A DNA stretch of 64,000 nt from Streptococcus pneumoniae (GCF_001457635.1 NZ_LN831051.1:1054001-1118000); one strand, 5' to 3'; positions 20,946 to 30,592 are shown, counted from the first letter of the stretch. Numbers and translations are program-made. Notes: generated by a model from the sequence alone, not told the origin.

Positions 20946-21833
20946 GTGAAAGTCAATAAAATCCGTATGCGGGAAACAGTGATTTCCTACGCTTTCCTAG
21001 CACCAGTATTATTCTTCTTTGTCATCTTTGTGTTGGCTCCGATGGTGATGGGCTTCATTACAAGTTTCTTTAACTACTCAATGACTAAATTTGAGTTTGT
21101 AGGCTTGGATAACTATATCCGTATGTTTAAAGATCCTGTCTTTACAAAATCTCTGATTAACACAGTTATTTTGGTTATTGGATCTGTACCAGTTGTTGTT
21201 CTATTCTCACTCTTTGTAGCATCTCAGACCTATCATCAAAATGTCATTGCCAGATCTTTCTACCGTTTCGTCTTCTTCCTTCCTGTTGTAACGGGTAGTG
21301 TTGCCGTGACAGTTGTTTGGAAATGGATTTATGACCCACTATCAGGGATTCTAAACTTTGTCCTTAAGTCAAGCCACATCATCAGCCAAAACATTTCTTG
21401 GTTGGGAGATAAAAACTGGGCATTGATGGCGATTATGATTATTCTCTTGACCACTTCAGTTGGTCAGCCCATCATCCTTTATATCGCTGCCATGGGGAAT
21501 ATTGACAATTCACTGGTTGAAGCGGCGCGTGTTGATGGTGCAACTGAGTTTCAAGTTTTCTGGAAGATTAAATGGCCAAGCCTTCTTCCAACAACTCTTT
21601 ATATTGCAATCATCACAACAATTAACTCATTCCAGTGTTTCGCCTTGATTCAGCTTTTGACATCTGGTGGTCCAAACTACTCAACAAGTACCTTGATGTA
21701 CTACCTTTACGAAAAAGCCTTCCAATTGACAGAATACGGCTATGCCAACACAATTGGTGTCTTCTTGGCAGTCATGATTGCTATCGTAAGCTTTGTTCAA
21801 TTTAAAGTACTTGGAAACGACGTAGAATACTAA
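20946..21833 (+). CDS. satB: Sialic acid ABC transporter permease 1
   Basis: A 295-residue CUT1 permease with about six membrane helices and the coupling-loop motif EAARVDGATEFQVFWKIKWP near residue 195. I chose the GTG at 20946 because AGAGAGG lies 8 bases upstream; an in-frame GTG at 20937 overlaps that site and is less likely. It partners with satC, 15 bases downstream, and with SatA. No ATPase gene is linked. Confidence 0.9.
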   Translation: MKVNKIRMRETVISYAFLAPVLFFFVIFVLAPMVMGFITSFFNYSMTKFEFVGLDNYIRMFKDPVFTKSLINTVILVIGSVPVVVLFSLFVASQTYHQNVIARSFYRFVFFLPVVTGSVAVTVVWKWIYDPLSGILNFVLKSSHIISQNISWLGDKNWALMAIMIILLTTSVGQPIILYIAAMGNIDNSLVEAARVDGATEFQVFWKIKWPSLLPTTLYIAIITTINSFQCFALIQLLTSGGPNYSTSTLMYYLYEKAFQLTEYGYANTIGVFLAVMIAIVSFVQFKVLGNDVEY

Positions 21834-21848
21834 AGAAAGGAGACAGCT

Positions 21849-22688
21849 ATGCAATCTACAGAAAAAAAACCATTAACAGCCTTTACTGTTATTTCAACAA
21901 TCATTTTGCTCTTGTTGACTGTGCTGTTCATCTTTCCATTCTACTGGATTTTGACAGGGGCATTCAAATCACAACCTGATACAATTGTTATTCCTCCTCA
22001 GTGGTTCCCTAAAATGCCAACCATGGAAAACTTCCAACAACTCATGGTGCAGAACCCTGCCTTGCAATGGATGTGGAACTCAGTATTTATCTCATTGGTA
22101 ACCATGTTCTTAGTCTGTGCAACCTCATCTCTAGCAGGTTATGTATTGGCTAAAAAACGTTTCTATGGTCAACGCATTCTATTTGCTATCTTTATCGCTG
22201 CTATGGCACTTCCAAAACAAGTTGTCCTTGTACCATTGGTACGTATCGTCAACTTCATGGGAATCCACGATACTCTCTGGGCAGTTATCTTGCCTTTGAT
22301 TGGATGGCCATTCGGTGTCTTCCTCATGAAACAGTTCAGTGAAAATATCCCTACAGAGTTGCTTGAATCAGCTAAAATCGACGGTTGTGGTGAGATTCGT
22401 ACCTTCTGGAGTGTAGCCTTCCCGATTGTGAAACCAGGGTTTGCAGCCCTTGCAATCTTTACCTTCATCAATACTTGGAATGACTACTTCATGCAATTGG
22501 TAATGTTGACTTCACGTAACAATTTGACCATCTCACTTGGGGTTGCGACCATGCAGGCTGAAATGGCAACCAACTATGGTTTGATTATGGCAGGAGCTGC
22601 CCTTGCTGCTGTTCCAATCGTCACAGTCTTCCTAGTCTTCCAAAAATCCTTCACACAGGGTATTACTATGGGAGCGGTCAAAGGATAA
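21849..22688 (+). CDS. satC: Sialic acid ABC transporter permease 2
   Basis: A 279-residue MalG-like permease with six predicted helices and the motif ESAKIDGCGEIRTFWSVAFP near residue 175. Strong AAAGGAGA site before the ATG. It forms the membrane channel with SatB. Its stop codon adjoins a BOX element, which may mark the end of the transcript or tie it to the next genes. Confidence 0.92.
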   Translation: MQSTEKKPLTAFTVISTIILLLLTVLFIFPFYWILTGAFKSQPDTIVIPPQWFPKMPTMENFQQLMVQNPALQWMWNSVFISLVTMFLVCATSSLAGYVLAKKRFYGQRILFAIFIAAMALPKQVVLVPLVRIVNFMGIHDTLWAVILPLIGWPFGVFLMKQFSENIPTELLESAKIDGCGEIRTFWSVAFPIVKPGFAALAIFTFINTWNDYFMQLVMLTSRNNLTISLGVATMQAEMATNYGLIMAGAALAAVPIVTVFLVFQKSFTQGITMGAVKG

Positions 22689-22793
22689 TACTCTGCGAAA
22701 ATCGAATGCAAACTACGTCAGCTTCACCTTGCCATACTTAAGTATTGCCTGTGGTTAGCTTCCTAGTTTGTTCTTCAATTTTCATTGAGTATA
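22688..22793 (+). repeat. BOX element (A-C, no B)
   Basis: Begins ATACTCTGCGAAAATC and ends TTTTCATTGAGTATA; a short form without boxB, inserted at the satC stop codon. Confidence 0.85.
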
Positions 22794-22960
22794 GGAAAAT
22801 CAATCTATCAAGATACAGAAGTATATTTTATAGATTTAGAGAATATAGAAGTTATAAGTGTCTACAAAATGGAGGGTATGCAGTTACTTTATGAAGTTTT
22901 GTCAGACACTTATCAACTTAAGAATGGTTTTAGTTAACTATCAGAAACGAAGGAAAGAGT

Positions 22961-23413
22961 ATGATTTTTGACGATTTGAAAAACATCACCTTTTACAAAG
23001 GGATTCATCCCAATTTAGACAAGGCTATCGACTACCTCTACCAACATCGTAAAGATTCATTCGAATTAGGAAAGTATGAGATTGATGGAGATAAAGTCTT
23101 TCTAGTTGTTCAGGAAAATGTCCTCAATCAAGTTGAGAATAATCAATTTGAACACCATAAGAACTATGCAGATTTGCATTTGCTGATAGAAGGGCATGAA
23201 TATTCGAGCTACGGTTCACGTATCAAAGACGAGGCAGTAGCATTCGACGAAGCGAGTGACATTGGCTTTGTTCATTGTTATGAACACTACCCACTCTTAT
23301 TGGGTTATCACAATTTTGCGATTTTCTTCCCAGGTGAGCCACATCAGCCAAATGGTTATGCAGGCATGGAAGAAAAGGTTCGAAAATATCTCTTTAAAAT
23401 CTTGATTGATTAA
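22961..23413 (+). CDS. Second YhcH/NanQ-type protein
   Basis: A 150-residue member of the YhcH/YjgK/YiaL family with HHKNYADLHLLIEG (metal-binding His region) near residue 65 and FPGEPHQPNG near residue 125. It is clearly diverged from the copy at 10025, so the two may handle different anomers or substrates, or serve the two ABC importers separately. ATG with AAGGAAAG site. It follows satC after a BOX and 170 bases without other features. Confidence 0.83.
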   Translation: MIFDDLKNITFYKGIHPNLDKAIDYLYQHRKDSFELGKYEIDGDKVFLVVQENVLNQVENNQFEHHKNYADLHLLIEGHEYSSYGSRIKDEAVAFDEASDIGFVHCYEHYPLLLGYHNFAIFFPGEPHQPNGYAGMEEKVRKYLFKILID

Positions 23414-23487
23414 AAATAGGATGAATTGTTTTTTTGTAAAGCTTTGACAATACTCTACCATGAAATTGATCTTTGTGAGGTAGGGAA

Positions 23488-23863
23488 ATGAGAATAAAAT
23501 ATTTAAAAATTGGTATCTTCTTGTCAGTCTGTGTATGCTACAAGAGCTAGTTTCTTGGATGGACAGGGAATTACAGTTGATGAGATGGCTTGGATAATTA
23601 GGGGCATTGTGAATGCATTGATTGGTAGATACATAAAATTAGGTACTTATGCGGCTAAGTATGGTATTAGTATGGCGCGTTCTATCTTAAATAGGGCAGC
23701 TGCAACTGCGGCAGCAAGAGTAGGATTATTGACTAAGATTTTTGGATGGATTTTACGAATAGCTGTGCTCGCAGCTGATGTATATGGTAATTTTGCCAAC
23801 AATATTGCTGTAGCTTGGGATGCACATGATAAAATCCCTAACAATGGTCGTATAAACTTTTAA
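23488..23863 (+). pseudogene. Exported small protein with a probable frameshift in its signal peptide
   Basis: I do not recognise this protein. An ATG at 23488 with an AGGTAGGGA site starts MRIKYLKIGIFLSV, a typical signal-peptide start, but that frame stops at 23548-23550. The +1 frame continues as VYATRASFLDGQGIT and runs to 23863, giving a mature part of about 105 residues rich in Ala, Ile and Gly, with hydrophobic or amphipathic stretches in the second half. VYA-TRA looks like a signal peptidase site, so one base was probably lost (or two gained) between 23490 and 23548. A TTG start at 23510 in the long frame has no ribosome site. With the next gene it resembles a bacteriocin-type peptide and partner, but that is speculation. 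Confidence 0.5.
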
Positions 23864-23872
23864 AATGCGAGA

Positions 23873-24064
23873 ATGAAAGCACTTTGTATTTTTTTATTGA
23901 ATATGTTAGCTTGGACAGTGCTTGCAATGATAATCCGTGGAGGGCTAGATGGATTTGATAGGCATACTTGGAGTACTATTTTAATTGCTTCGCTGTTCGG
24001 GGTATATGATTATAAGCCCATAGATAAAAATAGAAAAAAGTCCAAAAGAAAAAAGAAAAAATAG
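23873..24064 (+). CDS. Small membrane protein with a basic tail
   Basis: A 63-residue protein with two hydrophobic segments (about 3-22 and 34-44) and a strongly basic C-terminus (KNRKKSKRKKKK). It starts 9 bases after the preceding exported-peptide gene, so they form a pair. No family recognised. The layout (exported hydrophobic peptide plus small basic membrane protein) is reminiscent of peptide/immunity pairs, without any direct evidence of such a function. The ribosome site is weak (AATGCGAGA). Confidence 0.5.
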   Translation: MKALCIFLLNMLAWTVLAMIIRGGLDGFDRHTWSTILIASLFGVYDYKPIDKNRKKSKRKKKK

Positions 24065-24146
24065 ATTTGTTCATGGTAGGGACTTATGAAAGCTTTACTG
24101 ACAAAAAAGAAAACAGTTTACAAAGAAAAATGATGGAGGAGCAAAC

Positions 24147-24791
24147 ATGGCACAAAAAGGAGTAAGCCTTATCAAGGCAGCATTTGATACAGACAACTTT
24201 CTCATGCGTTTTAGTGAGAAAGTCTTGGACATCGTGACAGCCAATCTTCTTTTTGTCGTCTCTTGTTTGCCCATCGTGACGATTGGAGTGGCTAAAATCA
24301 GCCTCTACGAGACCATGTTCGAAGTTAAGAAGAGCAGACGGGTGCCTGTTTTTAAAATCTATCTAAGATCTTTCAAGCAAAATCTGAAACTAGGTCTTCA
24401 GCTGGGTTTAATGGAGTTAGGAATTGTGTTTCTTACCCTTTCAGATCTCTATCTTTTCTGGGGTCAAACAGCTCTGCCCTTCCAATTGCTGAAAGCTATT
24501 TGTCTAGGCATTCTGATTTTCCTTACGATTGTGATGTTGGCTAGCTATCCAATCGCGGCACGTTATGATTTAACTTGGAAAGAAGTGTTACAAAAAGGGC
24601 TTATCTTGGCAAGTTTTAACTTTCCTTGGTTCTTCCTCATGTTAGCCATTCTTGTCCTCATTGTGATGGTTCTTTATCTGTCTGCCTTCAGTCTACTCTT
24701 AGGTGGCTCAGTCTTCCTGCTTTTTGGGTTTGGACTATTGGTCTTTATCCAGACTGGATTGATGGAGAAAATTTTCGCAAAATACCAATAG
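24147..24791 (+). CDS. YesL-like membrane protein (DUF624)
   Basis: A 214-residue protein with about five hydrophobic helices and the N-terminal FSEKVLDIVTANLLFVVSCLPIVTIG typical of the YesL/DUF624 family. Members are commonly encoded beside CUT1 sugar importers in Firmicutes; their role is not established. ATG with a GGAGGAG site. It ends directly before the stem-loop that carries the palindrome of nan promoter 3. Confidence 0.8.
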   Translation: MAQKGVSLIKAAFDTDNFLMRFSEKVLDIVTANLLFVVSCLPIVTIGVAKISLYETMFEVKKSRRVPVFKIYLRSFKQNLKLGLQLGLMELGIVFLTLSDLYLFWGQTALPFQLLKAICLGILIFLTIVMLASYPIAARYDLTWKEVLQKGLILASFNFPWFFLMLAILVLIVMVLYLSAFSLLLGGSVFLLFGFGLLVFIQTGLMEKIFAKYQ

Positions 24792-24903
24792 GAGCCTTAT
24801 TTCTGAAACTACTTTCAAAGGCTCCAAACGCTATTCTATAAGCGAGAAACTAAAATCTAAGTGTCTATAAGATATTGAAAGCCTTTTCGGTAAAGTGTAT
24901 ACT
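24791..24903 (+). promoter_or_regulatory. nan promoter 3 (lyase-kinase operon)
   Basis: GGAGCCTT/AAGGCTCC arms (24791-24825) enclose TGAAACTACTTTCA (24804-24817). GAAACTAAAATCTA begins at 24846 (42 bases on), -35 TTGAAA at 24875-24880, 17-base spacer, -10 TATACT at 24898-24903. The cre-like core is damaged here (AAAGCCTTTTC, lacking the central CG), so CcpA control is probably weaker. Confidence 0.8.
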
Positions 24904-24959
24904 AAAGAAGTAAAGAAAAATCTGCTTTAGCAGAAAATAAAAATAATAGGAGAAAATCT

Positions 24960-25877
24960 ATGTCAGATTTGAAAAAATACGAAGGCGTCATTCCAGCCTT
25001 CTACGCATGTTATGATGAGCAAGGAGAAGTAAGTCCAGAGCGTACGCGTGCCTTGGTTCAATACTTCATTGATAAAGGTGTTCAAGGTCTTTATGTCAAT
25101 GGTTCTTCTGGTGAATGTATCTACCAAAGCGTTGAAGATCGCAAGTTGATTTTGGAAGAAGTCATGGCGGTAGCCAAAGGTAAATTGACCATTATTGCCC
25201 ATGTTGCTTGCAATAATACTAAAGATAGTATGGAACTTGCTCGCCATGCTGAAAGCTTGGGAGTAGATGCTATTGCAACGATTCCACCAATTTACTTCCG
25301 CTTGCCAGAATACTCAGTTGCCAAATACTGGAACGATATTAGTTCTGCAGCTCCAAACACAGACTACGTGATTTACAACATTCCTCAATTGGCAGGGGTT
25401 GCTTTGACTCCAAGCCTTTACACAGAAATGTTGAAAAATCCTCGTGTTATCGGTGTGAAGAACTCTTCTATGCCAGTTCAAGATATCCAAACCTTTGTCA
25501 GCCTTGGTGGAGAAGACCATATCGTCTTTAATGGTCCTGATGAGCAGTTCCTAGGAGGACGCCTCATGGGGGCTAGGGCTGGTATCGGTGGTACTTATGG
25601 TGCTATGCCAGAACTCTTCTTGAAACTCAATCAGTTGATTGCGGATAAGGACCTAGAAACAGCGCGTGAATTGCAGTATGCTATCAACGCAATCATTGGT
25701 AAACTCACTTCTGCTCATGGGAATATGTACGGTGTCATCAAAGAAGTCTTGAAAATCAATGAAGGCTTGAATATTGGATCTGTTCGTTCACCATTGACAC
25801 CAGTGACTGAAGAAGATCGTCCAGTTGTAGAAGCGGCTGCTGCCTTGATTCGTGAAACCAAGGAGCGCTTCCTCTAA
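24960..25877 (+). CDS. N-acetylneuraminate lyase
   Basis: Schiff-base aldolase that splits Neu5Ac into ManNAc and pyruvate, the committed step of sialic acid breakdown. The 305-residue DapA/NanA-fold protein has the GSSGE motif (NGSSGECIY) near residue 48, the catalytic Tyr in DYVIYNIPQLAGV near 138 and the Schiff-base lysine in VIGVKNSS near 165. It is often called nanA or npl; I leave the symbol blank to avoid confusion with the sialidase nanA. ATG with a TAGGAGAAAA site. It is the first gene of a two-gene operon with a ROK kinase. Confidence 0.93.
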   Translation: MSDLKKYEGVIPAFYACYDEQGEVSPERTRALVQYFIDKGVQGLYVNGSSGECIYQSVEDRKLILEEVMAVAKGKLTIIAHVACNNTKDSMELARHAESLGVDAIATIPPIYFRLPEYSVAKYWNDISSAAPNTDYVIYNIPQLAGVALTPSLYTEMLKNPRVIGVKNSSMPVQDIQTFVSLGGEDHIVFNGPDEQFLGGRLMGARAGIGGTYGAMPELFLKLNQLIADKDLETARELQYAINAIIGKLTSAHGNMYGVIKEVLKINEGLNIGSVRSPLTPVTEEDRPVVEAAAALIRETKERFL

Positions 25878-25894
25878 TCTAAAAGGAGGTATTT

Positions 25895-26779
25895 ATGACA
25901 TATTACGTTGCAATTGATATCGGTGGAACCAACATCAAGTATGGTTTGGTTGATCAAGAGGGGCAACTTCTTGAATCGCATGAAATGCCAACTGAGGCGC
26001 ATAAGGGTGGACCTCATATCTTACAAAAGACCAAAGATATCGTAGCTAGTTATTTAGAAAAAGGCCCAGTAGCAGGTGTTGCCATATCTTCTGCTGGGAT
26101 GGTGGATCCGGATAAGGGTGAGATTTTCTATGCTGGGCCGCAAATCCCTAACTACGCAGGCACCCAGTTCAAAAAGGAAATCGAAGAAAGCTTTACTATT
26201 CCTTGTGAGATTGAAAATGATGTCAACTGTGCAGGTCTTGCTGAGGCAGTATCTGGTTCAGGCAAGGGAGCAAGTGTGACACTTTGCTTGACCATTGGAA
26301 CCGGTATCGGTGGTTGCTTGATTATGGATAGGAAAGTCTTCCATGGTTTTAGCAATTCAGCCTGTGAAGTCGGGTATATGCATATGCAGGATGGAGCTTT
26401 TCAAGACTTGGCTTCTACAACAGCTTTAGTGAAATATGTAGCTGAAGCCCATGGAGAAGATGTTGATCAGTGGAATGGCCGTAGAATTTTCAAAGAAGCC
26501 ACTGAAGGAAACAAAATCTGCATGGAAGGTATTGACCGTATGGTTGACTATCTAGGAAAAGGTCTGGCAAATATTTGCTACGTTGCCAATCCAGAAGTGG
26601 TTATTCTTGGTGGTGGTATCATGGGGCAAGAGGCTATCCTCAAACCTAAGATCCGCACAGCCTTGAAAGAGGCTTTGGTACCAAGTTTAGCAGAAAAAAC
26701 ACGATTAGAATTTGCTCATCACCAAAATACAGCAGGGATGTTGGGTGCATATTATCATTTTAAGACAAAACAATCCTAG
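25895..26779 (+). CDS. nanK: ROK-family sugar kinase, probable N-acetylmannosamine kinase
   Basis: A 294-residue ASKHA kinase with the phosphate-binding motif AIDIGGTNIKYG at the start, ENDVNCAGLAE near residue 108 and TIGTGIGGCLI near 132. Its place directly after the lyase, 17 bases away, indicates phosphorylation of ManNAc before NanE. Oddity: the zinc-binding CxCGxxGC motif usual in ROK proteins is missing; the equivalent region reads SACEVGYMHM, keeping only one Cys. Such zinc-free ROK kinases are known, so this does not argue against function. Confidence 0.88.
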   Translation: MTYYVAIDIGGTNIKYGLVDQEGQLLESHEMPTEAHKGGPHILQKTKDIVASYLEKGPVAGVAISSAGMVDPDKGEIFYAGPQIPNYAGTQFKKEIEESFTIPCEIENDVNCAGLAEAVSGSGKGASVTLCLTIGTGIGGCLIMDRKVFHGFSNSACEVGYMHMQDGAFQDLASTTALVKYVAEAHGEDVDQWNGRRIFKEATEGNKICMEGIDRMVDYLGKGLANICYVANPEVVILGGGIMGQEAILKPKIRTALKEALVPSLAEKTRLEFAHHQNTAGMLGAYYHFKTKQS

Positions 26780-26802
26780 TTTGGCTCAGCCAAACTAGGA
26801 TT
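26772..26802. terminator. Bidirectional terminator between nanK and nanR
   Basis: A long perfect stem, AATCCTAGTTTGGC pairing with GCCAAACTAGGATT around a TCA loop, has T-runs on both strands. It covers the stop codons of both convergent genes. Confidence 0.9.
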
Positions 26803-27651
26803 TTCTTACACGTTTTTGTCTACGATAGCCGTTGAGTTTTTTATTTTCCCAGTAGCTATTAAAGATTTTTTCCTTGCTTTCGCGATTGATTTCCAAAAAG
26901 TAGGCATAAATCAAATCGATAAAGAAGAGCATAGGAAGTTGAGCGGATATTCGTTGGATGTAGGAGGGTTGGCTGTGGGTGGCTACAAGAACAGTCTCTG
27001 TATAGGTCTGGCTATCTTTATTGGGAACACTTGTAAAGAGTACAGTCTTTGCCCCCATCTCCTTGGCATCTAATAGACTATCTAAAATAGAAGGAGTTGA
27101 GCCTGAAAGTGAGAAACCCAGTACTAGACAATTTTCATCCATGATGCTGGTTGTCCAGGCAAAGCCGTCTTGGTCTGTCAAAGCTTCGCAGACCACACCT
27201 AGTCGCATAAAACGTAATTTCATTTCACGGGCGACGAGGCCAGAACTCCCTGTTCCAAAGAAGTAGATACGCTCAGCATCTTCGATTAGCTGGGCAATTC
27301 GCTCTAGTTGGATTTCGTCAATCAAGTCTTGTGTTTGTTCCCTCATATTGCTATAACTTCTGAGGACTCGTTTGGTCAGTGGACTATACTATGCTTGGAG
27401 ACTTGGTTGGCTTGATTTTCTGCCTGATGTTGGTATTGGAAAATAAATTCTCGGTAGCCAGTAAAGCCACACTTTTTAGCAAAGCGGGTCAAAGCAGCTT
27501 GAGAAATATGTAATTTTTGGGTGACTTGTTGAGAAGATAAATCATCTGTAATCGTTTCAGCTTGCAAAAAATAGCGAGCGATTTCTTGCTCTAGGTCTGT
27601 CATTTCTTCAAAATGTGAATCAATGATAGTTGCGATATCTGGTTTGTCCAT
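26795..27651 (-). pseudogene. nanR: RpiR-family regulator NanR, split by a 5-bp duplication
   Basis: Regulator of the sialic acid genes. The N-terminal helix-turn-helix part (27376-27651) reads from MDKPDIATIIDSHF to SKHSIVH and stops; the SIS sugar-binding part (26795 up to about 27382) continues in another frame (PLTKRVLRSYSN, then EAERIYFFGTGSSG-like residues DAERIYFFGTGSSG). On the + strand ACTAT is present twice in tandem at 27383-27392; removing one copy joins KHS to PLTKR and restores a 283-codon gene, the normal RpiR length. In pneumococcus NanR has been described as an activator of this locus. As it stands only a free DNA-binding domain would be made. The lesion could revert by slippage. 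Confidence 0.9.
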
Positions 27652-27818
27652 AGGGAAAGCTCCTTTACATGGGTCATACTGGAAGACTAGATCAGGGAAT
27701 AGTCACACTTCATTATAACACATAATATAAGGATAGATAAATAAAAACGCATCTCTGTTTTAAAAACGAAAAAATCGAAAAAGCTTCTCTCTTTTCCATA
27801 ATTTTCTACTCAAATTGT

Positions 27819-27829
27819 GGTACAATTAA
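27819..27829 (+). promoter_or_regulatory. Candidate extended -10 promoter of the PBP2b gene
   Basis: TGTGGTACAAT, an extended -10 type sequence (TGGTACAAT), about 37 bases before the chosen start codon. The rest of the 200-base gap to nanR shows nothing else certain. Confidence 0.45.
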
Positions 27830-27865
27830 GAGTAAGATTTTAAGTTAGAAATGAGACTGATTTGT

Positions 27866-29908
27866 ATGAGAAAATTTAACAGCCATTCGATTCCGATTCG
27901 GCTTAATTTATTGTTTTCAATCGTCATTTTACTCTTTATGACCATTATTGGTCGTTTGTTGTATATGCAGGTTTTGAACAAGGATTTTTACGAAAAAAAG
28001 CTAGCCTCAGCTAGTCAGACCAAGATTACAAGCAGTTCAGCCCGTGGGGAAATTTATGATGCTAGTGGAAAACCTTTGGTAGAAAATACGTTAAAGCAGG
28101 TTGTTTCCTTTACGCGTAGCAATAAAATGACGGCTACAGACTTAAAAGAAACAGCTAAAAAGTTACTGACTTATGTGAGCATCAGTTCTCCAAATTTGAC
28201 AGAACGCCAGCTGGCGGATTACTATTTGGCTGATCCTGAAATCTATAAAAAAACAGTGGAAGCTCTCCCAAGCGAGAAACGCTTGGATTCAGATGGCAAT
28301 CGTCTATCCGAATCAGAACTGTATAACAATGCGGTCGATAGTGTACAAACGAGTCAACTAAACTATACAGAGGATGAAAAGAAAGAAATCTATCTTTTTA
28401 GTCAGTTAAATGCTGTTGGAAACTTTGCGACAGGAACCATTGCGACAGATCCTCTAAATGATTCTCAGGTGGCTGTTATTGCCTCTATTTCAAAGGAGAT
28501 GCCTGGCATTAGTATTTCTACTTCTTGGGATAGAAAGGTTTTGGAAACTTCCCTTTCTTCTATAGTTGGGAGTGTATCCAGTGAAAAAGCTGGTCTCCCA
28601 GCGGAAGAAGCAGAAGCCTATCTTAAAAAAGGCTATTCTCTAAATGATCGTGTAGGAACCTCCTATTTGGAAAAGCAATATGAAGAGACCTTACAAGGAA
28701 AACGCTCGGTAAAAGAAATCCATCTGGATAAATATGGCAATATGGAAAGCGTGGATACAATTGAGGAAGGTAGTAAGGGAAACAATATCAAACTGACCAT
28801 TGATTTGGCCTTCCAAGATAGCGTGGATGCTTTACTGAAAAGTTATTTCAATTCCGAGCTAGAAAATGGTGGAGCCAAGTATTCTGAAGGTGTCTATGCA
28901 GTCGCCCTTAACCCAAAAACAGGTGCGGTTTTGTCTATGTCAGGGATTAAACATGACTTGAAAACGGGAGAGTTGACGCCTGATTCCTTGGGAACGGTAA
29001 CCAATGTCTTTGTTCCAGGTTCGGTTGTCAAGGCGGCGACCATCAGCTCAGGTTGGGAAAATGGAGTCTTGTCAGGAAACCAGACCTTGACAGACCAGTC
29101 CATTGTCTTCCAAGGTTCAGCTCCCATCAATTCTTGGTATACTCAGGCTTACGGTTCATTCCCTATCACAGCGGTCCAAGCTCTGGAGTATTCATCAAAT
29201 ACCTATATGGTCCAAACAGCCTTAGGTCTTATGGGGCAAACCTATCAACCCAATATGTTTGTCGGCACCAGCAATCTAGAGTCTGCTATGGAGAAACTGC
29301 GTTCAACCTTTGGCGAATATGGCTTGGGTACTGCGACAGGAATTGACCTACCAGATGAATCTACTGGATTTGTTCCCAAAGAGTATAGCTTTGCTAATTA
29401 CATTACTAATGCCTTTGGGCAGTTTGATAACTATACGCCGATGCAGTTGGCTCAGTATGTAGCAACTATTGCAAATAATGGTGTTCGTGTGGCTCCTCGT
29501 ATTGTTGAAGGCATTTATGGTAATAATGATAAGGGAGGACTGGGTGACTTGATTCAGCAACTGCAACCGACAGAGATGAATAAGGTCAATATATCCGACT
29601 CCGATATGAGCATCTTGCACCAAGGTTTTTATCAGGTTGCCCATGGTACTAGTGAATTGACAACTGGACGTGCCTTTTCAAATGGCGCCTTGGTATCCAT
29701 TAGCGGAAAAACAGGTACAGCCGAAAGCTATGTGGCAGATGGTCAGCAAGCAACCAATACCAATGCGGTGGCCTATGCCCCATCTGATAATCCCCAAATC
29801 GCTGTTGCAGTGGTCTTTCCTCATAATACCAATCTAACAAATGGTGTAGGACCTTCCATTGCGCGTGACATTATCAATCTGTATCAAAAATACCATCCAA
29901 TGAACTAG
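27866..29908 (+). CDS. penA: Penicillin-binding protein 2b (class B, septal/peripheral transpeptidase)
   Basis: Membrane-anchored D,D-transpeptidase needed for peripheral peptidoglycan synthesis and the first determinant of beta-lactam resistance. The 680-residue protein has an N-terminal membrane helix (about 17-38), a dimerisation domain, and a transpeptidase domain with SVVK (Ser386-Lys389), SSN (443-445) and KTG (615-617). These positions match the standard numbering when translation starts at 27866, so I prefer it to the ATG five codons upstream. Residues Thr446 and Glu476, often changed in resistant strains, are wild-type, suggesting a penicillin-susceptible allele. It is followed 11 bases later by recR. 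Confidence 0.96.
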   Translation: MRKFNSHSIPIRLNLLFSIVILLFMTIIGRLLYMQVLNKDFYEKKLASASQTKITSSSARGEIYDASGKPLVENTLKQVVSFTRSNKMTATDLKETAKKLLTYVSISSPNLTERQLADYYLADPEIYKKTVEALPSEKRLDSDGNRLSESELYNNAVDSVQTSQLNYTEDEKKEIYLFSQLNAVGNFATGTIATDPLNDSQVAVIASISKEMPGISISTSWDRKVLETSLSSIVGSVSSEKAGLPAEEAEAYLKKGYSLNDRVGTSYLEKQYEETLQGKRSVKEIHLDKYGNMESVDTIEEGSKGNNIKLTIDLAFQDSVDALLKSYFNSELENGGAKYSEGVYAVALNPKTGAVLSMSGIKHDLKTGELTPDSLGTVTNVFVPGSVVKAATISSGWENGVLSGNQTLTDQSIVFQGSAPINSWYTQAYGSFPITAVQALEYSSNTYMVQTALGLMGQTYQPNMFVGTSNLESAMEKLRSTFGEYGLGTATGIDLPDESTGFVPKEYSFANYITNAFGQFDNYTPMQLAQYVATIANNGVRVAPRIVEGIYGNNDKGGLGDLIQQLQPTEMNKVNISDSDMSILHQGFYQVAHGTSELTTGRAFSNGALVSISGKTGTAESYVADGQQATNTNAVAYAPSDNPQIAVAVVFPHNTNLTNGVGPSIARDIINLYQKYHPMN

Positions 29909-29918
29909 AAAGGAAATT

Positions 29919-30515
29919 ATGCTTTATCCAACACCTATTGCCAAGTTGATTGACAGTTATTCTAAGTTACCAGGTATCGGGATTAAGACGGCTACGCGTC
30001 TGGCCTTTTATACGATTGGGATGTCTGCTGATGATGTCAATGAATTTGCAAAAAATCTCCTTTCTGCTAAGAGAGAATTGACATATTGTTCTATTTGTGG
30101 ACGTTTGACAGACGACGATCCTTGTTCTATCTGTACTGATCCGACTCGTGACCAGACAACAATTTTAGTTCTTGAGGATAGTAGAGATGTGGCAGCCATG
30201 GAAAATATCCAAGAATACCATGGACTCTATCATGTCCTTCATGGCCTCATTTCTCCTATGAATGGTATCAGTCCGGACGATATCAATCTCAAGAGCCTTA
30301 TGACTCGTCTTATGGATAGTGAGGTTTCAGAAGTGATTGTGGCGACTAATGCTACAGCGGATGGTGAAGCGACTTCCATGTATCTTTCACGTTTGCTCAA
30401 GCCGGCTGGTATCAAGGTTACGCGTCTAGCACGAGGTCTCGCTGTGGGAGCGGACATTGAGTATGCGGACGAAGTGACACTCTTACGAGCGATTGAAAAT
30501 CGGACAGAGTTGTAA
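29919..30515 (+). CDS. recR: Recombination mediator RecR
   Basis: Works with RecO and RecF to load RecA on gapped DNA. The 198-residue protein has the helix-hairpin-helix [14 protein letters not shown] (residues 17-30), a four-Cys zinc finger ([16 protein letters not shown], 57-72) and a Toprim domain ([14 protein letters not shown]). Length is standard. It follows penA closely and shares its transcript; a terminator follows. Confidence 0.97.
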   Translation: MLYPTPIAKLIDSYSKLPGIGIKTATRLAFYTIGMSADDVNEFAKNLLSAKRELTYCSICGRLTDDDPCSICTDPTRDQTTILVLEDSRDVAAMENIQEYHGLYHVLHGLISPMNGISPDDINLKSLMTRLMDSEVSEVIVATNATADGEATSMYLSRLLKPAGIKVTRLARGLAVGADIEYADEVTLLRAIENRTEL

Positions 30516-30556
30516 GTGTAGGCAAATTTACGAACTCCATTCATTTATAAAAAATC

Positions 30557-30592
30557 AAAGAGGCTGAAAATCGTTCCTATCGGCCTCTTTTT
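30557..30592 (+). terminator. Terminator of the penA-recR unit
   Basis: AAAGAGGC pairs with GCCTCTTT around an 18-base loop and is followed by TT; U-rich 3' side. Confidence 0.85.

Noticed and set aside
23510..23512. TTG start for the exported protein at 23510-23863
   Set aside because: No Shine-Dalgarno sequence and it would remove the signal peptide; the ATG at 23488 with a ribosome site fits better with a frameshift.
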